From NCBI GenBank assembly GCA_007123395.1, contig SKLD01000340.1, forward strand, positions 1-17,529: a DNA stretch of 17,529 nucleotides, in the 5' to 3' direction. Below, one piece after another: positions 1 to 6,824 of this stretch; position 1 is the stretch's first letter, and the number at the start of each line of letters is the position of its first letter. A program made the translations under genes and the position numbers. Source of the stretch: Opitutales bacterium. Lineage in GTDB: Bacteria; Verrucomicrobiota; Verrucomicrobiia; Opitutales; Oceanipulchritudinaceae. Below the pieces are notes generated by a model. It had not been told where the DNA came from and made no database searches. It was given only the letters and a program-made list of their open reading frames with translations.

Positions 1-742
1 CCCCGATGCCGCGACCGAAGTTCCAGCCCAGCCCGTCGGCCCGCACGATGTCTGGGAGGAGCTTGAGGTATTTCTCCGCGATGGTGCGCAGGCTGGGGAG
101 CTTGCGCTCGCGCAGGTGGATGTTGCCGTGCAGTTGGAGGGCCTGGCGGATGAAGATGAGACCGAGGAGACCGTAGATGTCGAAGACCCCGCCCACACCC
201 GTGCGGGGGCCGTCATCGAGGTAGCCCGCCGAGCTGTGGGACTGGGCGCGCTCGACATAGCGGTCGATGAGTTTGCCCGTCTCGTCCTTCTTGGAGAGGC
301 CCATGCTGAAGCGGCTCACCGCCTTGGCGATGTTGAAGGCCTGGAGATGGTCCTCGTAGTCGCTTCGCGCGAGCAGACGCTTGTCGAGGCATTCGCGCGT
401 GGGGTCGAGGAGGCGCTCCCACACTTTGTTGCGTTCCTTCGCCGGGCTGAAGGAAAGCAGGCCGAGCGCGGCGTAACCGAGCCCGTTCTCGTTCTCCTCC
501 TCGGTGAAGGCCTGGGCCGTGATGCAGCGGGCCGCGAGGTCGACGAGGTCGTAATTCTCGAACTCGGTCTCGCCCGTGGCGCGGTAAAATTCCCCGATTG
601 CCAGAGCCGCGTGCCCGGACTCGTTACTGCGGCTATACTCGCCCTCGGTGGGTTCGATGGTGCCGTCGGCGTTGATCGCATGGAGGTTATGGCCCAGCAT
701 TGAGCGGGCCATGTCCAAGCACTGGTCAGCGAAGTTCTGCAT
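1..742 (-). CDS. Conserved hypothetical protein, probably all-helical (alpha/alpha-toroid-like), C-terminus cut off
   Basis: The first 247 codons are visible; the gene runs off the left edge. Reading starts at ATG 742-740, the first start codon after an in-frame TAA about 20 bases upstream. The protein begins MQNFADQCLDMARSMLGHN and has no signal peptide or membrane segment. It is rich in amphipathic helices with repeated small-residue/aromatic patterns (ESGHAALAIGEFYRATG, GLGYAALGLLSF, GVGGVFDIYGLLGLIF) and ends in DGLGWNFGRGIG at the window edge. Such helix-pair repeats and a Gly-Arg-Gly motif suggest an alpha/alpha-barrel like those of glycoside hydrolases, lyases or DUF2264-type proteins; this is inference from pattern only. 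I do not recognise the family and assign no function. It lies 125 bases downstream of rho on the same strand, with a possible terminator between, so it may have its own promoter. No good Shine-Dalgarno site is visible. Confidence 0.7.
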   Translation of the reverse strand, partial: MQNFADQCLDMARSMLGHNLHAINADGTIEPTEGEYSRSNESGHAALAIGEFYRATGETEFENYDLVDLAARCITAQAFTEEENENGLGYAALGLLSFSPAKERNKVWERLLDPTRECLDKRLLARSDYEDHLQAFNIAKAVSRFSMGLSKKDETGKLIDRYVERAQSHSSAGYLDDGPRTGVGGVFDIYGLLGLIFIRQALQLHGNIHLRERKLPSLRTIAEKYLKLLPDIVRADGLGWNFGRGIG

Positions 743-798
743 TACGTAAAGGGCGAGGAATTAAGGAGCAGCGGATTTTGCGAGCAAGTCAAAATCTG

Positions 799-826
799 AA
801 AAATCACGGCGTCGCCGAAGGCGGGC
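799..826 (-). terminator. Possible intrinsic terminator after rho
   Basis: On the minus strand, about 50 bases after the rho stop codon, overlapping short GC hairpins (CGCC-TTC-GGCG and CGGC-GAC-GCCG) are followed by TGATTTTT, the five T residues lying at 803-799. The stems are only four base pairs long and mutually exclusive, so this is a weak candidate. It would separate rho from the downstream hypothetical gene. Confidence 0.4.
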
Positions 827-867
827 TGCGCGCGGTGTCCCCGGGGCGTGGACGCGCGCGCGATTCC

Positions 868-2001
868 TCAGATGTCGATGAGCTTGAAAAACTGCTCGTT
901 GGTGGTGGTTTTGGCGAGGCGCTCGAGGGCAGTCTCGGCGGCGTCTTCGATCTTCATCGTGGCGAGGGCGCGCCGGAAGAAATGACACTTCTTGAGCACT
1001 TCAGGTGGAAGGATGAGTTCTTCTTTGCGCGTGCCCGAGGCGTTGACGTTGATGGCAGGCCAGAGGCGAAGCTCGGCGACTTTACGGTCGAGAACCATCT
1101 CCATGTTGCCCGTGCCCTTGAATTCTTGGAAGATGAGGTCGTCCATGCGGCTGCCCGTTTCGACGAGGGCGGAAGCCACGATGGTGAGGCTGCCGCCGTC
1201 CTCGGTGTTGCGCGCGGCGGAGAAGAGTTGGCGCGGTCGCTCGAGGGCACGGATGTCGAGACCCCCTGTCATGGTGCGCCCGCTGCCGCTGCGCGAGGCG
1301 TTGAAAGCGCGGGCGAGGCGTGTGAGCGAGTCCATGAGGAGGACGACATCCTTGCCCGCCTCGACCCCACGTTTCGCGTGCTCGATCGCCATTTCCGCCA
1401 CGTGCAAGTGGTTTTTCACGTTCTCGTCGTTGGAGGAGGCGAAGAGACGGCCCGGCACGTTGCGGCGCATGTCCGTGACTTCCTCAGGCCGTTCATCGAC
1501 GAGGAGGAGAATTACCTCGCACTCCGGGTGGTTCGCTTCGACGCCGAGTGCGATCTCCTGCAGCAGGGTGGTCTTGCCCGTGCGCGGGGGCGCGACGATG
1601 AGGCCGCGCTGGCCCTTGCCGATGGGGCAGAAGATGTCCATCACGCGCCCGCACATGCTTCCGGAGCCCGGGCGTTCGAGCCGCAGCCATTTGTCGGGAG
1701 TGACGGTGAGGAGCTGTTCAAAGGGGATTCGCTTTTTGCGCTCTTCGACGGAGAGACCGTCGATCGTCTCGATGAAACGCACCTTTGGGTTGGGGTGGTT
1801 GCGGTCCTGCTGCGCGCGGGCGGTCACGTAGCTGCCGCGACCGATTTTGAACCGGCGGATGAGTTCGCGCGGCATGAACGGATCCGTCGGCCGGAAGCGG
1901 CCGTGGTTGGCCGGGTTCAACAGCAGGCCGGACTTGTTGTTCTGCGGCTCGAAAATGCCTTCCACGGTGAGATCCGCGGACGATTGATTATCGTTCTTCA
2001 T
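868..2001 (-). CDS. rho: Transcription termination factor Rho
   Basis: This is a 377-aa RNA-dependent hexameric ATPase that terminates transcription by translocating along nascent RNA. Visible motifs are Walker A APPRTGKTT (137-145), the LLLVDERPEEVTDM segment (165-178), Walker B DVVLLMDS (218-225), the Q-loop region SGSGRTMTGG (238-247), the R-loop and bicyclomycin-site region FKGTGNME (294-301), and the C-terminal TTTNEQFF block. ATG 2001-1999 was chosen because Rho homology begins within about 15 residues of it. The frame stays open upstream to 2202, but those 67 codons do not resemble Rho. Compared with E. coli Rho (419 aa), most of the N-terminal helical subdomain is absent. The cold-shock motif GFGFLR is replaced by KSGLLL (23-28), so the primary RNA site looks altered. 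It is divergent from the pseudopilin operon. Confidence 0.96.
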   Translation of the reverse strand: MKNDNQSSADLTVEGIFEPQNNKSGLLLNPANHGRFRPTDPFMPRELIRRFKIGRGSYVTARAQQDRNHPNPKVRFIETIDGLSVEERKKRIPFEQLLTVTPDKWLRLERPGSGSMCGRVMDIFCPIGKGQRGLIVAPPRTGKTTLLQEIALGVEANHPECEVILLLVDERPEEVTDMRRNVPGRLFASSNDENVKNHLHVAEMAIEHAKRGVEAGKDVVLLMDSLTRLARAFNASRSGSGRTMTGGLDIRALERPRQLFSAARNTEDGGSLTIVASALVETGSRMDDLIFQEFKGTGNMEMVLDRKVAELRLWPAINVNASGTRKEELILPPEVLKKCHFFRRALATMKIEDAAETALERLAKTTTNEQFFKLIDI

Positions 2002-2069
2002 TACTTCACATGAAAGCCCGGTACGGGGATTCGTTGAAACCTTGGCGGAATGCCTTTGGATGATCGCAG

Positions 2070-2091
2070 GCCGGGTTTTCCACGACCCGGC
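2070..2091 (-). promoter_or_regulatory. Stem-loop in the rho 5' leader
   Basis: A perfect 7-bp inverted repeat (GCCGGGT at 2070-2076 and ACCCGGC at 2085-2091) encloses an 8-base loop, about 70 bases upstream of the rho start codon and within its probable untranslated leader. There is no T-run on either strand, so it is not an ordinary terminator. Rho genes are autoregulated in several bacteria; a role for this hairpin in that is inference. Confidence 0.35.
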
Positions 2092-2181
2092 GGCCGTCCG
2101 GATCCCGCTCAAAGCGGAATGTGTGCGGGCGGCGAGACCGGAAGGATTCAGATTTTTTGAAGAAAGAGCGCATTGCGCGGG

Positions 2182-2273
2182 GGTGTCAACATCGCAATTC
2201 ACCGGTGATCCGCTTTTCAGACGCGGCCGGGCTCACGGCGGGGAGTTGACACCGCACGCGGGCGGCTTGTGAT
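2182..2273. promoter_or_regulatory. Divergent promoter region between rho and the pseudopilin operon
   Basis: The octamer TTGACACC occurs twice in outward-facing orientation: minus strand at 2189-2182 (towards rho) and plus strand at 2246-2253 (towards the pseudopilins). Each contains a perfect -35 hexamer, TTGACA. On the plus strand a possible -10, TGTGAT (2268-2273), follows after 16 bases. This would put the transcript start only a few bases before the first pseudopilin codon, upstream of which GGAG is seen at 2275-2278. On the rho side no convincing -10 is visible at the normal spacing. The -35 elements are seen directly; the rest is inference. Confidence 0.4.
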
Positions 2274-2288
2274 TGGAGTCTGTTGCGT

Positions 2289-2945
2289 ATGAGGTGGGAC
2301 AAAGCCAAGTGTGCGGTGGGATTTTCACTGGTCGAGGTGCTCGTCGTGCTTGCCGTTGTGGCTGCCCTTGCCGGGCTGATATTTGCCCTCGCCGGGGGCA
2401 TTGGGCAACGCTCCGCCGTAGCGCGCGCGGAGGGCGAGCTAGCCGCCCTCACCCATGCGCTGGAGCGGTTCCGCTCGCTCTACGGGGACTACCCTTGGGT
2501 CACGGGCGGCGAAGGGCACCACAACCTCTATGCCGCTCTCACCGGTGCTGCGGATGTGCGCGGGCGACCGTTTCCGGCGGTCGATGGCGTGCGCAAGCGG
2601 CAGCATTTCGTCGACCTCTCTCGCTTCACAGTGGGGCGCATGGATTCGACTGAACCGGTGACGCCTGCGCCCGTCTTCGCGGGGGACGGGGTTTCGCTCC
2701 TCGACGGCGACTATGCCCGGCATTTTTTCATGGATCCGTGGGGCAGTCCCTACATTTACCTTTACCGCACCACTCCGGATGACGGCTGGGAGCGCGCAGG
2801 CTACATTCTTCTCTCGACCGGTCCGAGCGGCGGACAAGACCGTCTGCGCGGCCGTATGCAGGACCATGGTGTGCCTCCTTCCGGCCTTCTCCCTCCCGAT
2901 TACTTCGAACGGGAAACTACGCATGACAACATACTCGCACCCTAA
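2289..2945 (+). CDS. Type II secretion / type IV pilin-like major pseudopilin (GspG-like), first of operon
   Basis: This 218-aa prepilin has an 11-residue basic leader ending CAVG, followed by FSLVEVLVVLAVVAALAGLI: cleavage after Gly11, Phe+1, Glu+5 and a hydrophobic helix of about 20 residues. The C-terminal half has the GspG hallmark DPWGSPYIYLY and a following YILLSTGPSGGQD segment that resembles the calcium-loop region of GspG. It is longer than a typical GspG (about 140 aa), with a longer loop region. GGAG at 2275-2278 lies 10 bases before ATG 2289; an in-frame TTG at 2283 is a possible alternative start with tighter spacing. It is the first gene of a five-gene overlapping operon. It is expected to be inserted in the inner membrane, processed by a prepilin peptidase (not encoded here) and assembled into a short periplasmic filament. 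The exact system is not established. Confidence 0.88.
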   Translation: MRWDKAKCAVGFSLVEVLVVLAVVAALAGLIFALAGGIGQRSAVARAEGELAALTHALERFRSLYGDYPWVTGGEGHHNLYAALTGAADVRGRPFPAVDGVRKRQHFVDLSRFTVGRMDSTEPVTPAPVFAGDGVSLLDGDYARHFFMDPWGSPYIYLYRTTPDDGWERAGYILLSTGPSGGQDRLRGRMQDHGVPPSGLLPPDYFERETTHDNILAP

Positions 2946-3549
2946 GGTCCACATCCAGCGCCCGAACCCTCCGCGCGCCCGCCGCGGATTCACCATCGTC
3001 GAGGTGCTCCTTGTCGTGGCCGTCATCGCCATTCTCATGGCTCTCCTCATCCCCGTGGCCACAACCGTGCGCGACAGCGCGATGCGCAACAAGACACGCG
3101 CCCAGCTTGCGCAATACGCCACCGCTTACGAGGCCTTCCGCGCGGACCGGGGGCACTATCCTTCCATGGGCGCGTCCGGAGCGGAGTTCAACCTGCGCGG
3201 CAACAACTCGGTCTTTGTCGAGACTCTCACGGGGCGCGGTCTTGACGGTAATCCCGCGACCAACGCCTACGCCCTGCGCGCCAACCCCGCGCGCGAGCGC
3301 TATTACACGTTTTCCGCGGCCGAATTCGCGCCCGCCGGGCATCCGCACGAAGGTGAGATCGTCGATGCGTTCGGCAACCCCAACATTGTGGTCGTCACCG
3401 ACAGGCGCGGCGACGGTGTCGTGCGTAGCGCGGACTTTCAGATCCTGCCCGCTGAGCGGCGGCCGCAGACCCTCATGGGCGGGGTCTTTTTCTACACCGC
3501 TAATCCCGGGGAAAACACGGAATGGGAGTGGATTCTCACATGGGACTGA
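2923..3549 (+). CDS. Second GspG-like pseudopilin
   Basis: This 208-aa prepilin-like protein has a 22-residue leader ending PRARRG, then FTIVEVLLVVAVIAILMALL: Gly-1, Phe+1, Glu+5 and a hydrophobic helix. The body contains YEAFRADRGHYPS, a typical pseudopilin alpha-helix followed by a proline turn, and DAFGNPNIVVV, which matches the DPWGNPY region of GspG-like proteins in a weakened form. The C-terminus is aromatic (WEWILTWD). ATG 2923 lies inside the upstream gene and overlaps its end by 23 bases, which indicates translational coupling. GGGAA shortly before the start is a weak ribosome-binding site. It probably arose by duplication of a GspG-like gene. Whether it acts as a second major subunit or as a minor one cannot be told from sequence. 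Confidence 0.85.
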   Translation: MTTYSHPKVHIQRPNPPRARRGFTIVEVLLVVAVIAILMALLIPVATTVRDSAMRNKTRAQLAQYATAYEAFRADRGHYPSMGASGAEFNLRGNNSVFVETLTGRGLDGNPATNAYALRANPARERYYTFSAAEFAPAGHPHEGEIVDAFGNPNIVVVTDRRGDGVVRSADFQILPAERRPQTLMGGVFFYTANPGENTEWEWILTWD

Positions 3550-4145
3550 CTTGCAGGGTGCGGCGCGGAGGGTTCTCCATCCTCGAACTGGTGATCGTGC
3601 TCAGCCTCATCGCCCTCCTTGGCGCGGGCCTTGGCATCGCGCTGCGTTCGGGCGGCGGAGCGCCCATGCGGGCCGGGGAGACGACCCTCGCGCGCATGGC
3701 TCAGTCCGCGCGCGCGCAGGCTGTGCTCCTGCAGACGCCCGCCCGGCTCATCATTCTTGACGATCCCGGCGATCTTTCGGGCCACCTGCGCTGGTGCGGC
3801 ATCGTCTTCGCCGATCCCGACACCGACGAGGTAAGTTGGATCGCCGCCAATCAGGGCCAAAGCCTGCCCGGCGGCGTGCTCTTCCGTCCGGTGGACGGCA
3901 CGGCCCGCATGGAACTGGATTTTCCCCGCGCGGCGGGCGTAGCCGAAGGCGAGGGCGCGGCACGCTCTTGGTACTTTATCGAGTTCGACGGACGCGGGAG
4001 GGTGGAACGCGCGGTTTCCGTCCCGCTCGCGCGCGAGCCGGACAATTGGGACGGGCGCGCCGAATCGCTCCCTGAGGCTGCGGGCGGCTTCTTCGTGCAA
4101 CGTTCAGGTGCCGTCATCTTTGCGGCAGGGGAGGATTTGCCGTGA
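3522..4145 (+). CDS. GspH-like minor pseudopilin
   Basis: This 207-aa protein has the processing signature VRRGG then FSILELVIVLSLIALLGAGL, with Glu+5 conserved. Behind the helix comes an amphipathic stretch (TTLARMAQSARAQAVLLQTPARL) typical of GspH/FimT-like minor pseudopilins, then a beta-rich globular part with WYFIEFDGRGRVERAV. The GspH-type 'F...G' strand pattern supports the call; the family is weakly conserved. Two starts are possible: ATG 3522 (28-base overlap with the preceding gene, 17-residue leader) and ATG 3540 (10-base overlap, 11-residue leader, preceded by GGGAG at 3524-3528). I list the longer one without strong preference. It could also correspond to protein D of the Verru_Chthon pseudopilin cassette described for Verrucomicrobia; that was not tested. 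Confidence 0.82.
   Translation: MGVDSHMGLTCRVRRGGFSILELVIVLSLIALLGAGLGIALRSGGGAPMRAGETTLARMAQSARAQAVLLQTPARLIILDDPGDLSGHLRWCGIVFADPDTDEVSWIAANQGQSLPGGVLFRPVDGTARMELDFPRAAGVAEGEGAARSWYFIEFDGRGRVERAVSVPLAREPDNWDGRAESLPEAAGGFFVQRSGAVIFAAGEDLP
4127..4134 (+). promoter_or_regulatory. Strong Shine-Dalgarno site fixing the GTG start of the GspI-like gene
   Basis: AGGGGAGG lies 7 bases before GTG 4142, inside the end of the preceding gene. It is the best ribosome-binding site of the operon and supports the GTG start, which overlaps the upstream TGA as GTGA. Confidence 0.75.
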
Positions 4146-4723
4146 GGACGCATCGAAGAGAGTCAGTGACGCCGCCGGTGTCCTGCGGTGGTTTGTCTGG
4201 CAACCGCGCCTTCTCCCTCGTCGAAGTTCTCCTCGCCGTCGGCGTCTTCTCCGTCGCGGTTCTCGCTCTCATCGCCCTCATCGGACCACTCCTAAGCGAT
4301 CTACGCGAGGCCCGCGACGATGCCGGGACGGAGTCCGTCCTCGCTTTGGCCACGCTCCTCGCGCGCGAGGAAGGTGCGGAGTGGGAGAGCGTGATTGTGG
4401 GCGGCGGTGCGGTCGTCCGCTACATCGTAGCGCCCGGAGCCGAAAGCCTGCCGGAGAGCGGCGACGATCTGTCGGGGTACGTATTCGATGAGGAGCGCCT
4501 GCGGTCTCGCTTCGCGTCGGACACCGGAATCGGCGGCTCCGTCACCGAACTGCGCGGGCGGCACGCACCCGCTGCCTCCCCGCCCGATGCGTCCTACCGC
4601 GTCGTTCTCTTCGAGGCGCGCCGCCTCCCGCCGCCCGAACCGGAGGCCGACGCCAACGCCTATATCGCCCGGTTCCGCGCCCTCACGCCCGATTTTACCT
4701 TCCCCGTGCTCATTCAGCCATGA
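4142..4723 (+). CDS. GspI-like minor pseudopilin
   Basis: This 193-aa protein starts with GTG 4142, overlapping the previous stop by four bases and preceded by a strong Shine-Dalgarno site. The leader is 23 residues. The signature is GNRA then FSLVEVLLAVGVFSVAVLALIAL, so the residue before the predicted cleavage site is Ala instead of the usual Gly; Phe+1 and Glu+5 are normal. The helix pattern SLVEVLLAVGVFSVAVLAL is typical of GspI/PilV-like proteins. The body is acidic with YRVVLFEARRLPPPEPEAD near the C-terminus. GspI normally nucleates the GspI-J-K tip complex, and the next gene is GspJ-like, which fits the standard H-I-J order. No GspK follows. It could equally be named Verru_Chthon cassette protein B-like. 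Confidence 0.82.
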   Translation: MRTHRRESVTPPVSCGGLSGNRAFSLVEVLLAVGVFSVAVLALIALIGPLLSDLREARDDAGTESVLALATLLAREEGAEWESVIVGGGAVVRYIVAPGAESLPESGDDLSGYVFDEERLRSRFASDTGIGGSVTELRGRHAPAASPPDASYRVVLFEARRLPPPEPEADANAYIARFRALTPDFTFPVLIQP

Positions 4724-5520
4724 GCCGCTTCCGGCACATCATCGGACCACAGCGGCGGCGCGCCGGCTTCACCCTCCTCGAACTCGTCGTCGCAGCGGCA
4801 CTCATGGCGGGTCTTCTCATCCTCGTTTTTCAAATCGTCAGCGCCGTCCTCAACCCGTGGACGCGGGAGACCGACCGAGTCACCGCCGCGCTTCAGGCTG
4901 ATGCCGCCCTCGATGCGCTCGCCGCCGACCTGCAAAGTATCGCGGTCGGCGCCGGCGGCACTGTGCTGCACATTCCCGCCGATCCCGCTTCCGGCGAACC
5001 GCTGCGGCTCCTCCGCCGCGACCCTGCCGGCGACCTCTCCGTCGTCGCCTATTGGATTGACAGGTGGACGCCCGGCGCCGGCCGCGAAGTCCCCGCACTT
5101 TTTGCCGCCGCTCTCCCGCCCGAAGCCGCATGGACGGCGCTTCAGGCCGCCGAGGACAGCGACATCTTTGACGCGCTTGGCACCGGTGCCTTTCCTCCGC
5201 CTGGACCGGATACCCTCCTCGCCGTCGGAGTCGTCAACTTCGAAGTCATCGCTTGGATCCGCGAGGGCGGCACCACGCGTCGCGCCGATCCGACCGCCGG
5301 AACAGGGGCATTGCACTTCCCCCTCGAAACCCCTGACTCCGGAAATATCCTTCCGGTGTTCCTCGACCTCCGCCTGCGCATCCTCTCGAACACCGGACTC
5401 GACCGCCTCGCCGCCCTCCGCGACGGTTCCTCCGAATTCCCCGTGGAGACCGAAGCCGATATACACGACCGCTTCGCCACAACCTTCCACCGCCGCATCC
5501 GCCTCCCCGCAACCCGCTGA
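4720..5520 (+). CDS. GspJ-like minor pseudopilin, last gene of the operon
   Basis: This 266-aa protein has a 16-residue leader ending RRRAG, then FTLLELVVAAALMAGLLILVF with Gly-1, Phe+1 and Glu+5. The larger globular domain contains LQADAALDALAADLQSI, the post-helix segment characteristic of GspJ (where the E. coli/Vibrio type reads roughly 'l..Dl.ql'), and LPVFLDLRLRILSNTGLDRL near the end, the beta strand typical of GspJ. The C-terminus is RRIRLPATR. ATG 4720 overlaps the previous TGA (ATGA), so translation is probably coupled. The operon ends here. The next gene (dapA) is convergent, so a GspK-like partner, normally the next gene, is missing. It is longer than a typical GspJ (about 200 aa) and may be Verru_Chthon protein C-like. 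Confidence 0.82.
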   Translation: MSRFRHIIGPQRRRAGFTLLELVVAAALMAGLLILVFQIVSAVLNPWTRETDRVTAALQADAALDALAADLQSIAVGAGGTVLHIPADPASGEPLRLLRRDPAGDLSVVAYWIDRWTPGAGREVPALFAAALPPEAAWTALQAAEDSDIFDALGTGAFPPPGPDTLLAVGVVNFEVIAWIREGGTTRRADPTAGTGALHFPLETPDSGNILPVFLDLRLRILSNTGLDRLAALRDGSSEFPVETEADIHDRFATTFHRRIRLPATR

Positions 5521-5835
5521 GTCTGATCGCTATATCAATGACAGGCATTCATTTTGTGCAATTTTAGGTGGATAATGAATGGGCTATGAAACCATTGAGT
5601 TCGTATGTCCGGCGATTATCATTATCAACTATAGATGTCCGGCATGTATACTTGCGCCTGGAGCGGGTTGTTGAAGAGACCATGAGCGACACAACGGGCT
5701 TATTGGGTGCGCCGATGGGTTGCCATTTATTCCGCCGACTTCTGCAGGCGGCTGGTTCTGCCGCGGGGCGAGGCAGGTTGTGCGGAGCGGGTGCGGGCGG
5801 CACCTCCGGTGATTATGCCCGCTTTTGCCGGGTCT
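5521..5835. other. Gene-poor, AT-richer gap between convergent gspJ-like gene and dapA
   Basis: These 315 bases contain no convincing gene; short open frames on both strands run into the dapA antisense and show no recognisable protein pattern. The first 160 bases are visibly richer in A+T than the rest of the window. They hold a 9-base direct repeat ATGTCCGGC (5605-5613 and 5635-5643, exactly 30 bases apart) and a 7-bp inverted repeat CATTCAT/ATGAATG (5546-5552, 5575-5581). No hairpin with a T-run was found for either flanking gene. It could hold 3' untranslated sequence, a remnant of inserted DNA or a small RNA; none is supported. Confidence 0.5.
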
Positions 5836-6726
5836 TTATGCGAGGTCGAGGCCTTCGATGGCGGCGCGGAGGCGGTCGCGGTTTTTGGCGGATGTGCGCA
5901 CGAGAGGGAGGCGGACCTCGGGGCTGTCGAGAACGCCCGCGAGATGCATAACTTCTTTGATGGTGACAGGGTTCCCGTCGAGGAAGACGGCCTCGGTGAG
6001 AAGGTCGTAGTATTTCCGTTGGAGGGCTTCCGCGCCCTTGAAGTCACCCTCGAGAGCGGCGTGGGTGAGGCGAACGATGACGCCGGGGGCGACGTTGCTG
6101 GCAACGGAGACGACACCGGCGGCCCCGCAGGCGACGAAGGGCAAAGTGAGGCCGTCGTCACCGCAGAGGATGGTGAGGCTTTCGCCGCAGGCGGCGCGAA
6201 GGTCGCTGACGCGGCTGACGGTGCCGCCCGCTTCCTTGATCGTGCGGACGTGGGGGAAGGCTTCGGCGAGGCGGCGCACGGTGTCGATGCCAATTTCGAT
6301 GCCGCAGCGGCTTGGGATGGAGTAGAGGACGATGGGCTTTTCGGTAGCGCGGGCGACTTCAGAGAAGTGGGCGAAGAGACCTTCTTGGCTGGGCTTGTTG
6401 TAGTAGGGGGCGACTTGCAGAAAGGCGTCGGCACCGACGCGTCCGGCCTCGCGGGTGAGTTCGAGGGCTTCGCGTGTGGCGTTGGCTCCGGTACCGGCGA
6501 TGACAGGCACGCGGCCGCTTGCTGCGGAGACGACCGCCTCGATGACGGCGATGTGCTCGGAAGAGTCGAGAGTGGGGGACTCTCCGGTTGTGCCCACGGG
6601 CACGAGGCCGGATACGCCGGCTGCGATTTGGCGTTCGACCAGTGAGGTCAGGACGTCGAAATCCACCTTCCCGTCGCGGAAGGGGGTGACAAGCGCGGTA
6701 AAGACTCCGTGAAATTCAATGCTCAT
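5836..6726 (-). CDS. dapA: 4-hydroxy-tetrahydrodipicolinate synthase (DapA)
   Basis: This 296-aa class I aldolase (TIM barrel) condenses pyruvate with aspartate-4-semialdehyde, the first committed step to meso-diaminopimelate and lysine; it acts in the cytoplasm. Visible residues: the VGTTGESPTL loop with Thr46/Thr47, APYYNKPSQEG with the catalytic tyrosine pair (108/109), Arg140 in IPSRCG (binds the semialdehyde carboxylate), and Schiff-base Lys164 in TIKEAG. The GDDGLTLPF block (189-197) is also typical. The length matches the family (about 292). Members of the same superfamily (N-acetylneuraminate lyase, KDG aldolase) usually lack the full TTGE/Arg set, so DapA is preferred. ATG 6726-6724 is the first start at family length; no Shine-Dalgarno sequence is evident. 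It is divergent from pilT with 98 bases between them, and is not accompanied by other lysine genes. Confidence 0.94.
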   Translation of the reverse strand: MSIEFHGVFTALVTPFRDGKVDFDVLTSLVERQIAAGVSGLVPVGTTGESPTLDSSEHIAVIEAVVSAASGRVPVIAGTGANATREALELTREAGRVGADAFLQVAPYYNKPSQEGLFAHFSEVARATEKPIVLYSIPSRCGIEIGIDTVRRLAEAFPHVRTIKEAGGTVSRVSDLRAACGESLTILCGDDGLTLPFVACGAAGVVSVASNVAPGVIVRLTHAALEGDFKGAEALQRKYYDLLTEAVFLDGNPVTIKEVMHLAGVLDSPEVRLPLVRTSAKNRDRLRAAIEGLDLA

Positions 6727-6824
6727 GGCGATATTTGGCGGGTTTTGTGCCTGAATGGATTTGCCACGGTAGTTTCGCGGGGCAGCATTTCAACGGCGAA
6801 ATACACCTTAACCCGGATTGAGCC

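Noticed and set aside
700..2013. Long plus-strand open frame (437 codons) opposite rho
   Set aside because: It is antisense to the clear rho gene; its acidic, Ala/Gly/Val-rich composition is typical of shadow frames in GC-rich DNA.
2002..2202. N-terminal extension of rho by 67 codons
   Set aside because: The frame is open, but the extra sequence has no resemblance to Rho or any domain, and the region carries the divergent promoter elements and leader hairpin.
5568..5951. Open frame in the gap after the pseudopilin operon
   Set aside because: Its first 50 codons show no recognisable family or ribosome-binding site, and the rest runs into antisense of dapA with Arg/Gly-rich shadow composition.
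5707..6645. Plus-strand open frame of 312 codons opposite dapA
   Set aside because: It is antisense to dapA, whose catalytic residues are all present on the other strand.
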